This document shows, piece by piece, positions 9,466 to 17,581 of a DNA stretch of 64,000 nt; the first letter of the stretch is position 1; every line of letters begins with the position of its first letter. The translations under genes and the position numbers were made by a program. This DNA comes from Hymenobacter sp. BRD67. Lineage in GTDB: Bacteria; Bacteroidota; Bacteroidia; Cytophagales; Hymenobacteraceae. The stretch lies in contig NZ_CP053904.1 of assembly GCF_013256425.1 (NCBI RefSeq), positions 2,666,001 to 2,730,000 on the forward strand. The letters are read 5' to 3'. The notes under the pieces were generated by a model. The model worked only from the letters and a program-made list of their open reading frames with translations. It searched no databases and was not told where the DNA came from.

Positions 9466-10722
9466 ATGTCGTCAATTCGCCGCGTTGTCGTAACCGGTAT
9501 CGGGGCCATCACACCCCTGGGCAGCACTGCTCCCGCTTACTGGGAGGGGCTCAAGAATGGGGTGAGCGGGGCCGCTGCCATTACCCGCTTCGATGCCTCT
9601 AAATTTAAAACCCGCTTTGCCTGCGAGGTAAAAGACTACAATCCTGATGCTTACTTCGACCGCAAGGAAGGCCGTAAGATGGACCTGTTCACGCAGTTTG
9701 CCGTTATCGCCTCCGACGAAGCCATTGCCGACGCGGGCCTGCTGACGGGTGGCGTCGATAAGGACCGCGTGGGCGTAATCTGGGGCTCGGGCATCGGCGG
9801 CCTCAAGTCGCTGCAGGAGGAATGCTTTCAGTTTGAGCGCGGCGACGGCACCCCCCGGTATTCGCCGTTCTTTATTCCGCGCATGATTGCGGACTCCTCA
9901 TCGGGCAATATTTCCATTAAGAATGGCTTTCGCGGCCCCAACTTCGTTACGACCTCGGCCTGCGCCTCGTCGAACGATGCGCTGATTGCAGCCTTCAACA
10001 ATATCCGCCTCGGCCTGGCCGATGCCGTAGTGACCGGCGGCTCTGAAGCCGCCATTACCGAGTCGGGCGTGGGAGGATTCAATGCGCTCAAGGCCATGAG
10101 CGAGCGCAACGACGACCCGGCTTCGGCTTCGCGGCCCTATGATAAAGACCGCGACGGCTTTGTACTGGGCGAAGGCGCGGGTGCGCTGGTGCTCGAAGAG
10201 TATGAGCACGCCCGGGCGCGCGGGGCCAAAATCTACTGCGAGATTATCGGCGGCGGTATGTCGTCGGATGCCTACCACATTACGGCTCCCGACCCCAGTG
10301 GCTCGGGCGTGGTGCTGGTAATGCGCAACGCCCTGCGCGATGCGGGCATCGACGCCAGCGAGGTTGACTATATCAACACGCACGGCACGAGCACGCCGCT
10401 CGGCGACGGGGCGGAAATCAAGGCCATCGAAACCGTATTCGGCGAGCACGCGGCCAAGCTCAACATCTCTTCGACCAAGAGCATGACCGGCCACCTGCTG
10501 GGCGGGGCAGGCGGCATTGAGGCAGTGGCTTCCATCCTGGCTATTCAGCACGGCATGATACCGCCCACCATCAACCTGCATACGCCCGACCCGGAAATCA
10601 ACCAGGCGCTCAACTTCACGCCCAATGTGGCGCAGAAGCGCGAGGTAAACGTGGCCCTCAGCAATACGTTTGGCTTCGGCGGCCATAATACCAGCGTGGT
10701 TTTCCGCAAGCTGGCCGAGTAG
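9466..10722 (+). CDS. fabF: 3-oxoacyl-ACP synthase II
   Basis: Condenses malonyl-ACP with acyl-ACP in fatty-acid elongation. The 418-residue protein has the KAS II features in order: RRVVVTGIGAITPLG at the N-terminus, SACASSNDA with the catalytic Cys at about residue 166, NTHGTSTPLGD with the first catalytic His (about 304), KSMTGHLLGGAGG with the Lys and second His (about 337-349), and a glycine-rich NTFGFGGHN near the end. No frameshift is present. It follows acpP and precedes rnc. Confidence 0.97.
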   Translation: MSSIRRVVVTGIGAITPLGSTAPAYWEGLKNGVSGAAAITRFDASKFKTRFACEVKDYNPDAYFDRKEGRKMDLFTQFAVIASDEAIADAGLLTGGVDKDRVGVIWGSGIGGLKSLQEECFQFERGDGTPRYSPFFIPRMIADSSSGNISIKNGFRGPNFVTTSACASSNDALIAAFNNIRLGLADAVVTGGSEAAITESGVGGFNALKAMSERNDDPASASRPYDKDRDGFVLGEGAGALVLEEYEHARARGAKIYCEIIGGGMSSDAYHITAPDPSGSGVVLVMRNALRDAGIDASEVDYINTHGTSTPLGDGAEIKAIETVFGEHAAKLNISSTKSMTGHLLGGAGGIEAVASILAIQHGMIPPTINLHTPDPEINQALNFTPNVAQKREVNVALSNTFGFGGHNTSVVFRKLAE

Positions 10723-10752
10723 CCAGCCGGCGACACTTACTTCGCTTAAGAA

Positions 10753-10854
10753 AGAACGTCATGCTGAGCTTGTCGAAGCATCTTGCTCGCGCCGCCAGGG
10801 GTACTACTCCAACGACGCGAGCAAGATGCTTCGGCAAGCTCAGCATGACGTTCT
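10753..10854. repeat. REP-like palindromic element, copy A (fabF-rnc)
   Basis: Two 39-base arms (10753-10791 and 10816-10854) are inverted repeats with a single mismatch around a 24-base loop. The outer end reads AGAACGTCATGCTGAGC and its complement. This is the best-preserved copy in the window. The bases directly outside the right arm form a TACTTTG promoter-like word for rnc. Confidence 0.9.
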
Positions 10855-10908
10855 ACTTTGTTTTTTAGTATCAAAAAGCTACCAGCTAGTAGCAAACAGC
10901 CAACCAAA

Positions 10909-11643
10909 ATGTCCCTCCCTCTCTTTGGTCTGTTTCGGCGGCTGCTGGGCAGCGATAAGCAGTTTCGGCAGGCCGTCGCCACCGTTATCGGCCAGGACCC
11001 GGATAATGCGCAGCTCTACCGGCTGGCCTTCACGCACTCGTCGGTGGTGAAGCAGGACCCCGGCGCGGGCCGCCACCAGAGCAACGAGCGACTGGAGTTT
11101 CTGGGCGACGCGGTGCTGGGCACGGTGGTGGCCGAGTACCTGTTTCGCAAGTTTCCGTACGAGCAGGAAGGGTTCCTGACCGAAACCCGCTCGCGCATCG
11201 TCAACCGCGAAAGCCTCAATGCTATCGCCCTCAAAATGGGCCTCGACAAGCTGGTGCAGCTCGACTCGACCCAGAGCCGGGTCGCCCGCTCGCGCTCGGT
11301 AAACGGCAATGCCCTGGAAGCGCTGGTCGGGGCGGTGTACCTGGATTTGGGCTACAAGTCGGCCCGCAAGTTTGTGCTCAAAGGCTTAATAAAGCCGTTT
11401 GTCGACGTCAACAAGCTGACTACCACTACTTCCAACTATAAGAGCAAGCTCATCGAATGGGCCCAGCGCCACGGCAAAGACGTGCGCTACGAGCTGAGCG
11501 GCGAGCCCCGGCCGGGCGGCGTAATGGAATTCACAGCTACCGTGCTGCTCAGCGACGAGGTAATAGCCACCGGCATGGGCCTCAATAAGAAGCAGGCCGA
11601 GCAGCTGGCCGCCGAGCGGGCGCTGGCGGCACTGGGGGTGTAA
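10909..11643 (+). CDS. rnc: Ribonuclease III
   Basis: An endonuclease for double-stranded RNA that processes rRNA and structured transcripts. The 244-residue protein has the RNase III signature NERLEFLGDAVLG (about residues 59-71) with its acidic metal ligands and a second acidic site near NALEALVGAVYLD. A C-terminal double-stranded RNA-binding domain (SKLIEWAQRHG ... KKQAEQLAAERALAAL) follows. I start it at the ATG at 10909 (MSLPLFGLF); the upstream extension of the frame derives from the repeat-flanking sequence. The order acpP-fabF-rnc is conserved in Bacteroidota. Confidence 0.95.
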   Translation: MSLPLFGLFRRLLGSDKQFRQAVATVIGQDPDNAQLYRLAFTHSSVVKQDPGAGRHQSNERLEFLGDAVLGTVVAEYLFRKFPYEQEGFLTETRSRIVNRESLNAIALKMGLDKLVQLDSTQSRVARSRSVNGNALEALVGAVYLDLGYKSARKFVLKGLIKPFVDVNKLTTTTSNYKSKLIEWAQRHGKDVRYELSGEPRPGGVMEFTATVLLSDEVIATGMGLNKKQAEQLAAERALAALGV

Positions 11644-11650
11644 GCAGGGA

Positions 11651-12118
11651 CTAATCTATATAATTAACTCGGTACTTTACTTCCACCAGTACGCCTTTTT
11701 CGAACCTAAAAGTAATATCGTAGCCACCTTCTGGGTTTTCTATTATTTTATACAAGTCATAACTGGTGCTTAAGCCGAATGCTTTGCAGAAAGCGATTTT
11801 GGTTGCCCCTATCCGGATATCGTGGCCAAAGGCTAACCGATGAGAGGTAAAGTCAGCGGTTAGTAGAAAAGAATGGTAGCTATTCTGATAAATCTCAACC
11901 TTGTCGCTTCCTGAACTAACAGCTAGCTTGTCTTTGGTTACTTTATGTAACTCCTTACCATAGACCTGCTGTAAGTGTTTCACAGTCAGCTCACCAGTCA
12001 TAAATTCCAGTAGATTGTTATTATAAACTGTTTTGGTAATCAATTGGCTCTTTGCCGACTGAGCTAGGGATATAAAAACAGCAAGAGTGCTGAAAACTAG
12101 AAGCATAACGGTTCGCAT
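11651..12118 (-). CDS. Hypothetical secreted protein
   Basis: 155 residues with an N-terminal hydrophobic signal (MLLVFSTLAVFISLAQS) and then a small mixed alpha/beta body with FGHDIRIGATKIAFCKAFG and a final strand GGYDITFRFEKGVLVEVKYR. I recognise no family. The base composition is clearly more AT-rich than the flanking rnc and nadE genes, hinting at later acquisition. It is divergent from nadE, with only a 47 bp gap for both promoters. Confidence 0.65.
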   Translation of the reverse strand: MRTVMLLVFSTLAVFISLAQSAKSQLITKTVYNNNLLEFMTGELTVKHLQQVYGKELHKVTKDKLAVSSGSDKVEIYQNSYHSFLLTADFTSHRLAFGHDIRIGATKIAFCKAFGLSTSYDLYKIIENPEGGYDITFRFEKGVLVEVKYRVNYID

Positions 12119-12165
12119 AAGAAAATCCAGTTGTTAGTTACAACAATTATAACACTATTTGCCCC

Positions 12166-14097
12166 ATGCGCATTGCCGGAGCCGCCCTCAACCAGATTCC
12201 TTTCGACTGGGCTCATAATATTCAGAATATCAGCACCGCCATTGCCCAGGCCAAAGCTGAGGGCGTAGAGCTACTGTGCCTGCCCGAGCTGTGCCTGACG
12301 GGCTACAACTGCGAAGACCTGTTTTTGAGCGATTGGCTGCCGGCGGCGGCGCTGGCGCACCTGCAAAAAATCAGGCCGCTTACGGAGGGTATTTGCGTGG
12401 TGGTGGGCTTGCCGGTGCGGCTGCACCACCGCACCTACAACACGGCCGCCGTGCTGCGCGACGGCCATATTCTGGGCTTCGCGGCCAAGCAGTTTCTGGC
12501 CAATGACGGGGTGCATTACGAAACGCGCTTTTTTGTGCCGTGGCTGGCTGGCGAAACGACGACCGTGGAGCATGAAGGCGAAAGCTGGCCGCTGGGCGAC
12601 CTTACGTTTGAGCACCAGAGCGTGCGCTTTGGCTTTGAGATATGCGAAGACGCCTGGCGGCCCGACGACGTGCGGCCCGCCTGCCGGCTCATGGGTAAGG
12701 TTGAGTTGATTATCAATCCTTCGGCCAGTCACTTCGCCATGAGTAAGACCGATGTCCGCTACAAGCTGGTGCTCAATGCCTCGCGCAAGTTTCGGTGCAC
12801 GTATCTGTATGCCAACCTGCTGGGCAACGAAGCTGGAAGAACTATCTATGATGGCGAGATATTGATTGCCCAAAACGGCCACCTGCTCAAGCGCAACCAG
12901 CTGCTGAGCTTTAAGGAAGTGGATTTGGAGTGGGTGGAGGTCGATTTCGCGGAGCCGCTCGCAGTGGCCGACACCATTGTGCCGCTGCCCGAGCCCGACG
13001 AGTACCGCGAGCTCAACCAGGCTATGAGTCTGGCGCTGTTCGACTACCTGCGCAAGGCCCGCAGCAAGGGGTTTGTGCTGAGCCTCAGCGGTGGGGCCGA
13101 CTCGTGCTTTTGCGCCGTGGGCGTGGCCGAGATGGTGCGGCTAGGGGTCGAGGACCTGGGCGTGGAAGAGTTTAAGCGGCGCAGCGGCGCTTTCGATGCC
13201 GCCAAAAATGAGGTGAAGCAGGCAGGCGCGGGCGGCAAGGCAACGCAGCAGGCCGTCGACGTGGACAACGAAGCCGCCGCGCAAAACCAAAAACCAGCCG
13301 CGACTAATCAGCAGCTCGTCAACCACCTGCTCACCTGCGCGTATCAGGGCACGGTTAATTCTTCGGACGATACCCTGAACTCGGCCCGCGAGCTGGCTGA
13401 CAGTATCGGGGCCCGCTTTTTTGACTGGACCATCGACGACGAGGTGACCGGCTACGTGGGCAAGATTGAGCACGCGCTGGGCCGCGAGCTGACCTGGCAA
13501 ACCGACGACCTGGCCCTGCAAAATATTCAGGCGCGGGTGCGGGCTCCCGGCATCTGGCTGCTGGCTAATGTGCAGAACTGTCTGCTTATCACAACTTCTA
13601 ATCGCTCGGAGGCCAGTGTGGGCTACTGCACCATGGACGGCGACACGGCCGGCAGCATCTCCCCCATTGCGGGCGTCGATAAGGATTTTGTAAAAAAATG
13701 GCTGCGCTGGGCCCAAACCGCGCTCGGCTACGAGGCGCTGCATCACGTCAACGCCCTGCAACCCACCGCCGAGCTGCGCCCGTTGGCCGACAAGCAGACC
13801 GACGAGCGCGACCTGATGCCCTACGTGCTGCTCAACCGCATCGAGCGGCTGGCCTTCTACGACCGGCTGGCGCCGGCCGCCGTACTGGCCCAGCTTGTGG
13901 CGGAAGAGCCCAGCTACGAGCCCGAGCAATTGCGCACCTATGTGAAGCGCTTCTATCAGCTCTGGAGTCGCAACCAGTGGAAGCGCGAGCGCTACGCGCC
14001 CAGCTTTCACCTCGACGACTACAACGTAGACCCGCGCTCCTGGCTGCGCTTCCCGATTCTCAGCGGCGGCTTTGGCGAAGAGCTGGCAGGGCTGTAG
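12166..14097 (+). CDS. nadE: Glutamine-dependent NAD+ synthetase
   Basis: Makes NAD+ from deamido-NAD+, ATP and ammonia drawn from glutamine. The 643 residues have two domains. An N-terminal nitrilase-type glutaminase shows CLPELCLTGYNCEDL (Glu), a Lys in the following region and the Cys in FEICEDAW. The C-terminal synthetase has the ATP pyrophosphatase loop SLSGGADS (about residues 305-312) and TTSNRSEASVGY. Just after that loop is a charged, Ala/Gln-rich stretch (about residues 333-385) that looks like a variable surface insertion. No frameshift is present. Confidence 0.95.
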   Translation: MRIAGAALNQIPFDWAHNIQNISTAIAQAKAEGVELLCLPELCLTGYNCEDLFLSDWLPAAALAHLQKIRPLTEGICVVVGLPVRLHHRTYNTAAVLRDGHILGFAAKQFLANDGVHYETRFFVPWLAGETTTVEHEGESWPLGDLTFEHQSVRFGFEICEDAWRPDDVRPACRLMGKVELIINPSASHFAMSKTDVRYKLVLNASRKFRCTYLYANLLGNEAGRTIYDGEILIAQNGHLLKRNQLLSFKEVDLEWVEVDFAEPLAVADTIVPLPEPDEYRELNQAMSLALFDYLRKARSKGFVLSLSGGADSCFCAVGVAEMVRLGVEDLGVEEFKRRSGAFDAAKNEVKQAGAGGKATQQAVDVDNEAAAQNQKPAATNQQLVNHLLTCAYQGTVNSSDDTLNSARELADSIGARFFDWTIDDEVTGYVGKIEHALGRELTWQTDDLALQNIQARVRAPGIWLLANVQNCLLITTSNRSEASVGYCTMDGDTAGSISPIAGVDKDFVKKWLRWAQTALGYEALHHVNALQPTAELRPLADKQTDERDLMPYVLLNRIERLAFYDRLAPAAVLAQLVAEEPSYEPEQLRTYVKRFYQLWSRNQWKRERYAPSFHLDDYNVDPRSWLRFPILSGGFGEELAGL

Positions 14098-14171
14098 CCT
14101 GGACTCGGCGTGTCCGGGCGTGAGCATGTTGGTTAATGCTACCACGCGCGGACTCGCCGAGTCCACGCTAC
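14094..14171. repeat. Imperfect 30-base inverted repeat between nadE and lgt
   Basis: The left arm 14094-14123 (containing TGGACTCGGCG) pairs with the right arm 14142-14171 (containing CGCCGAGTCCACGC), with about four mismatches and an 18-base loop. The left arm begins in the nadE stop codon, and the right arm ends 10 bases before the lgt promoter. There is no T run. It differs in sequence from the REP-like family. Confidence 0.75.
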
Positions 14172-14180
14172 TTCGCACCC

Positions 14181-14188
14181 TACCTTTG
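14181..14188 (+). promoter_or_regulatory. Promoter -7 element TACCTTTG for lgt
   Basis: A perfect TAnnTTTG match only 5 bases upstream of the lgt ATG, so the transcript would be leaderless or nearly so. Confidence 0.6.
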
Positions 14189-14193
14189 CGCCC

Positions 14194-15200
14194 ATGACTA
14201 GCTTGCTCGCCTACATTACCTGGAACGCCGACCCGATTATTGCCCACTTAGGCCCGCTGCTGCTGCGCTGGTACGGGGTGCTGTTTGCCACTGGCTTCAT
14301 TATTGGCTCGTTTGTGCTTACGCACATCTACAAAGAAGAGGGCGTCCGGCCGTACTGGGTCGATGTCATCACGTTTTACATGGTGGTGGGCACCGTGTTA
14401 GGCGCGCGACTGGGCCACGTTTTCTTCTACGACTGGCCTTCTTACCGCGAGCATCCGTGGGAGATTCTCAAAATCTGGCATGGCGGGCTGGCTTCGCACG
14501 GCGCCACCATTGGCATTCTGCTGGCCGTCTTTATATTCAGTATTCGCAATAAGTTTGATTACCTCTGGGTGCTCGACCGCATCGTGATTGTGGTAGCAAT
14601 CGGCGGGGCGTGCATCCGCCTGGGCAACCTCATGAACTCGGAGATTGTGGGTAAGCCCACTGATGCGCCCTGGGCCTTTGTATTCCCACGCGATACCGAG
14701 CACCTGCAGGCGCCCGTGACCCCGCTGCCCGCCGGAGCCGTGCTGGTACAGCGCAGCCGACAGCCCGATGGCGAGGAACACACCGAGATGCTGCCGGCCG
14801 GCACCACCCCTACCGCGACGATGGAAATGGCCGTGCCGCGCCACCCTACCCAGATATACGAGTCGCTTTTTTGCATCGTGCTGCTGGTGCTGCTTTATGG
14901 GCTGTGGAACAAGTATAAAGAGCGCACGCCGCGTGGCTTGCTCTTTGGGCTGTTTGTGGTGCTTCTCTTCACGTTCCGCCTGCTGGTCGAATACCTGAAG
15001 GAAAACCAGGTAGCACAGGAAGGCGATATTATAGCGCACTACCACCTCAACATTGGGCAGCTGCTAAGTATTCCGTTTATCCTGATTGGCTTATGGGTGC
15101 TGCTTCGGGCCGGCAAAGACCCGAAAAACCCCTACGGCTACGCCCCCGCGACCTGGCCGCGGAAGAAGCTGCCGCCCAGGCTACTGCCGCCAAGCTATAA
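14194..15200 (+). CDS. lgt: Prolipoprotein diacylglyceryl transferase (C-terminal frameshift)
   Basis: An inner-membrane enzyme that transfers diacylglycerol from phosphatidylglycerol to the lipobox cysteine. Multiple membrane helices are visible, with the Lgt signature region GGACIRLGNLMNSEIVG (about residues 139-155), HPTQIYES and FRLLVEYLKE. As read, the frame runs on to 15330. However, a one-base loss in the C run 15143-15147 moves translation off a natural tail (PRDLAAEEAAAQ ... AAKL) that stops at 15200, directly before a strong terminator. The restored length is about 335 residues. Confidence 0.92.
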
Positions 15201-15223
15201 GCGCGCAACCGTATTTTTAGTCA

Positions 15224-15263
15224 GTAAAAAGGGCGCTGCACACTTGTGCAGCGCCCTTTTTAC
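15224..15263 (+). terminator. lgt: Terminator after lgt
   Basis: GTAAAAAGGGCGCTGCAC pairs perfectly with GTGCAGCGCCCTTTTTAC around a 4-base loop, with A and T runs outside. It should work in both directions. Confidence 0.9.
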
Positions 15264-15342
15264 GCGGTTGTGCCCGCTTACTCGCCTAATAACCGAAAAC
15301 TTAAAAGCTTCCTACTTTATCAAATATTAATTATTTACTATA

Positions 15343-16269
15343 TTATAAGCCTAGCTCATACACGTCGCCCTGCTCAGTGGTGATAAGCAGGGTACTCGCA
15401 TCCTTAAAGGCAGCTCCTTCGGTTTGGCCGGCCCCTTGCAGGCTGATGTGCCGGGGAGTAGCTTTCAGGATTTCGTCCCAGGAATTGCCATCCAGGATAA
15501 ACAGCTCCTGGCGGGCCAGCAGCACTAGCCGGTGGCCGTTGGGGCTGAGCGTGGCGTCGGTAACTTCGCCCGGAATGGCGAGCTTGGTGATAAGCTTGGC
15601 GGTATAGGTACCGGGTGTTTCGGGCACGGTATACACTTTGCAGGTGCTTTGCTGGCCCCGGTCTTTGGTAAATAAATACACCTGGCCATCGTGCCAGAGG
15701 CTGGCTTCGCAGTCGAAGTTGCGCTCCGGCTTGCTGGGGGGAAAAGCCGTCTGGTCGGGGTACCTGAAGTTGATTTTACCGACCTGACTGGGGCTATTGG
15801 GCCGAAAGCGCAGAATAACCAGGTTCTGCCGGTCAGAATTATTATTGCCGCAGTCGCCGATGTAGTAGTTACCGCTGGGGTCACGGGTCAGGCTTTCCCA
15901 GTCGTTGTTGGGGGCGGCAATCGTGAGCTTATCCAGCTGCTGGCCCTGGGCATCGACCCGAAACAAAACGGGCGGCTCCCCGTCGTCGCCGAACGTGTAA
16001 TACGTGCCGGCCTGCGGTGCCGGGCACAGGCCCGAGCTTTCCAGGATACCGTCGGTGAGGCGGCCCACGTGGCGCAGGCCAGCTGGCAGCGGCTGGTCGG
16101 CCTTATATTTTTTGTGCGAGCCCTTTTTGCCTTTTTTACCCTGCGGGGTAGCCTGGGCAATGGTCTGCGGCTGGCCGCTGGCTGGCTGGTCGGTCGTAGC
16201 CCCCGAGCAGGCTGAGGTCAGCAGGACAACCCCCAGCAGCGGGCGAATAAGTAATGGGATATACAGCAT
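15343..16269 (-). CDS. Putative lipoprotein with beta-propeller-like repeats
   Basis: 308 residues. The start MLYIPLLIRPLLGVVLLTSAC is a lipoprotein signal with the lipidated Cys at 21, followed by a Lys/Gly-rich linker (GKKGKKGSHKKYK, about 44-56). The body has repeating strand units (GTYYTFGDDGEPPVLFRVD, GNYYIGDCGNNNSDR, GQVYLFTKDRG, HRLVLLARQELFILDG), typical of a beta-propeller. It resembles SdiA-regulated or phytase-like propellers of Bacteroidota, but no catalytic set is evident. Likely periplasmic or surface-anchored. yidD lies just upstream on the same strand. Confidence 0.75.
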   Translation of the reverse strand: MLYIPLLIRPLLGVVLLTSACSGATTDQPASGQPQTIAQATPQGKKGKKGSHKKYKADQPLPAGLRHVGRLTDGILESSGLCPAPQAGTYYTFGDDGEPPVLFRVDAQGQQLDKLTIAAPNNDWESLTRDPSGNYYIGDCGNNNSDRQNLVILRFRPNSPSQVGKINFRYPDQTAFPPSKPERNFDCEASLWHDGQVYLFTKDRGQQSTCKVYTVPETPGTYTAKLITKLAIPGEVTDATLSPNGHRLVLLARQELFILDGNSWDEILKATPRHISLQGAGQTEGAAFKDASTLLITTEQGDVYELGL

Positions 16270-16327
16270 ATGGCCCGCTTGTACGGAAAACCTGTCCGCA
16301 AGGCTGAGCCCTCACTACCTCTTCATA

Positions 16328-16540
16328 CTAGGGCACCGGGTCATAGCCCGCCCCGCCCCACGGATGGCAGCGGCCAATGCGACGCAGCGCCAAACGCCCG
16401 CCCCGCCAGGCCCCGTACCGGCCAATGGCCTCCGCCGCATAGGCCGAGCAGGTAGGCGTGTAGCGGCAGCTCGGTGGCGTAAGCGGCGAGATAAACAGCT
16501 GGTAAAAGCGCACAAGCAGCAGCAACACACGGCGAAGCAT
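16328..16540 (-). CDS. yidD: Membrane protein insertion efficiency factor YidD
   Basis: 70 residues. Family features are the N-terminal amphipathic segment [12 protein letters not shown] and the cysteine motifs [13 protein letters not shown] and [16 protein letters not shown], which are diagnostic for YidD. It helps membrane protein insertion at the inner membrane alongside YidC. Usually it sits with rnpA and yidC; here it is upstream of a lipoprotein gene. Confidence 0.93.
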   Translation of the reverse strand: MLRRVLLLLVRFYQLFISPLTPPSCRYTPTCSAYAAEAIGRYGAWRGGRLALRRIGRCHPWGGAGYDPVP

Positions 16541-16687
16541 AGTCAGTAGAAGCCCAGATAGCCGTGCAAAGTTCGGCAGCTATCAGTTAGCTGACCCGAA
16601 AACACCGGGGCGCATACGGAAATTCATTTATATTTCATAAATTTGACTCCCCCATAACTGATATGCTTATATTTTACAGCTAATTCT

Positions 16688-17581
16688 TTGAAACACGCTT
16701 TATCTACGCTGCTGCTGAGCTTTTTTTTGCTTCCTTCTGTGCTATTCGGCCAGGGCAATGGCCCGGCTGGCCACGGGGCCCGTGCGCAGGGGCTGGGCAA
16801 TGCGTCCTCCGCGCTTAGCGGCGAGGTATGGGCGGCGGCCAACAACGCGGCTGGCCTGGCTGGCCTTTCCACGCCTTTAGTGGGCGTGTACCTGGAAAAC
16901 CTCTACCTTCTGCCGAGTCTTAACGCCACAGCCGTGGCGCTGGCCCTGCCGCTGGGCGAAGTTGAGCCTGCCACCGCCGCACTGCCCGCCCGCGCGGGAA
17001 ACGGCGTACTGGGCTTCGAGGCGCAACGCTTTGGTGGAATTCTATATAATGAAATCAAAGTAGGCATAGCGTATGGCTACCGGCTGGGCGCGGTGAGCGT
17101 GGGTGGGCGGCTCGACGCGCTGCAAGTGAGCTTTCAGGACCTGGGCAGCCGTCGCACGCTGGCTGCCTCGCTGGGCGGGCAGGCCGAGCTACTGCCCCGG
17201 CGCCTCACGCTGGGCGTTTATCTGTATAATCTGACGCAGGCCCGGCTGGCCGACTACCAGGACGAGCGCGTGCCGACCGTGCTGCGGGCTGGCTTGGCCT
17301 ACCTCCCCGGCAAGCAGGTGCTGCTACTGGCCGAGGCCGAAAAAGATGTGGAACGCCCGGCCGGCATGAAAGCCGGCCTCGAATACCTGCCCGCTGAAGC
17401 CGTAGCCGTGCGCCTGGGCTACGCCAGCGGCAGCCAGCAAACCACGGCCGGCGTGGGCATCCGGGCCGGCAGCTTCCGGTTTGATTACGCGGCGGGCTGG
17501 CAGGCGGCCCTGGGCCTGAGCCACTACTTCAGCCTGAGCTGGCACCTGGGGCCGGGTGAGCCCGGAAATGAAAAACCGTAA
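16688..17581 (+). CDS. PorV/PorQ-like outer-membrane beta-barrel protein
   Basis: About 297 residues with a signal peptide (LLLSFFLLPSVLFGQ). GNASSALSGEVWAAANNAAGLAGL (positions about 36-60) is typical of the PorV/PorQ/FadL-like barrels of Bacteroidota, followed by regular amphipathic strands (ILYNEIKVGIAYGYR, VGGRLDALQVSF, LGVYLYNLTQ) and a C-terminal aromatic strand. PorV-type proteins shuttle T9SS cargo and PorQ is related; I cannot tell which applies. The start codon appears to be TTG at 16688; an AT-rich stretch precedes it. The last 14 bases overlap the next gene, suggesting translational coupling. Confidence 0.75.
   Translation: MKHALSTLLLSFFLLPSVLFGQGNGPAGHGARAQGLGNASSALSGEVWAAANNAAGLAGLSTPLVGVYLENLYLLPSLNATAVALALPLGEVEPATAALPARAGNGVLGFEAQRFGGILYNEIKVGIAYGYRLGAVSVGGRLDALQVSFQDLGSRRTLAASLGGQAELLPRRLTLGVYLYNLTQARLADYQDERVPTVLRAGLAYLPGKQVLLLAEAEKDVERPAGMKAGLEYLPAEAVAVRLGYASGSQQTTAGVGIRAGSFRFDYAAGWQAALGLSHYFSLSWHLGPGEPGNEKP

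Noticed and set aside
9898..10686. A 262-codon open frame antisense to fabF
   Set aside because: The sequence is an artefact of GC-rich codon usage in fabF.
10753..10854. Insertion sequence remnant
   Set aside because: No transposase coding remains, no target duplication is evident, and the full element is only about 100 bp; a REP-like element fits better.
13141..14247. A 368-codon open frame antisense to nadE
   Set aside because: It is fully covered by the clear nadE gene on the other strand and has no protein features.
15200..15330. C-terminal extension of Lgt to 378 residues
   Set aside because: The added part reads through a strong terminator and follows a one-base loss; the other frame gives a natural tail and stop.
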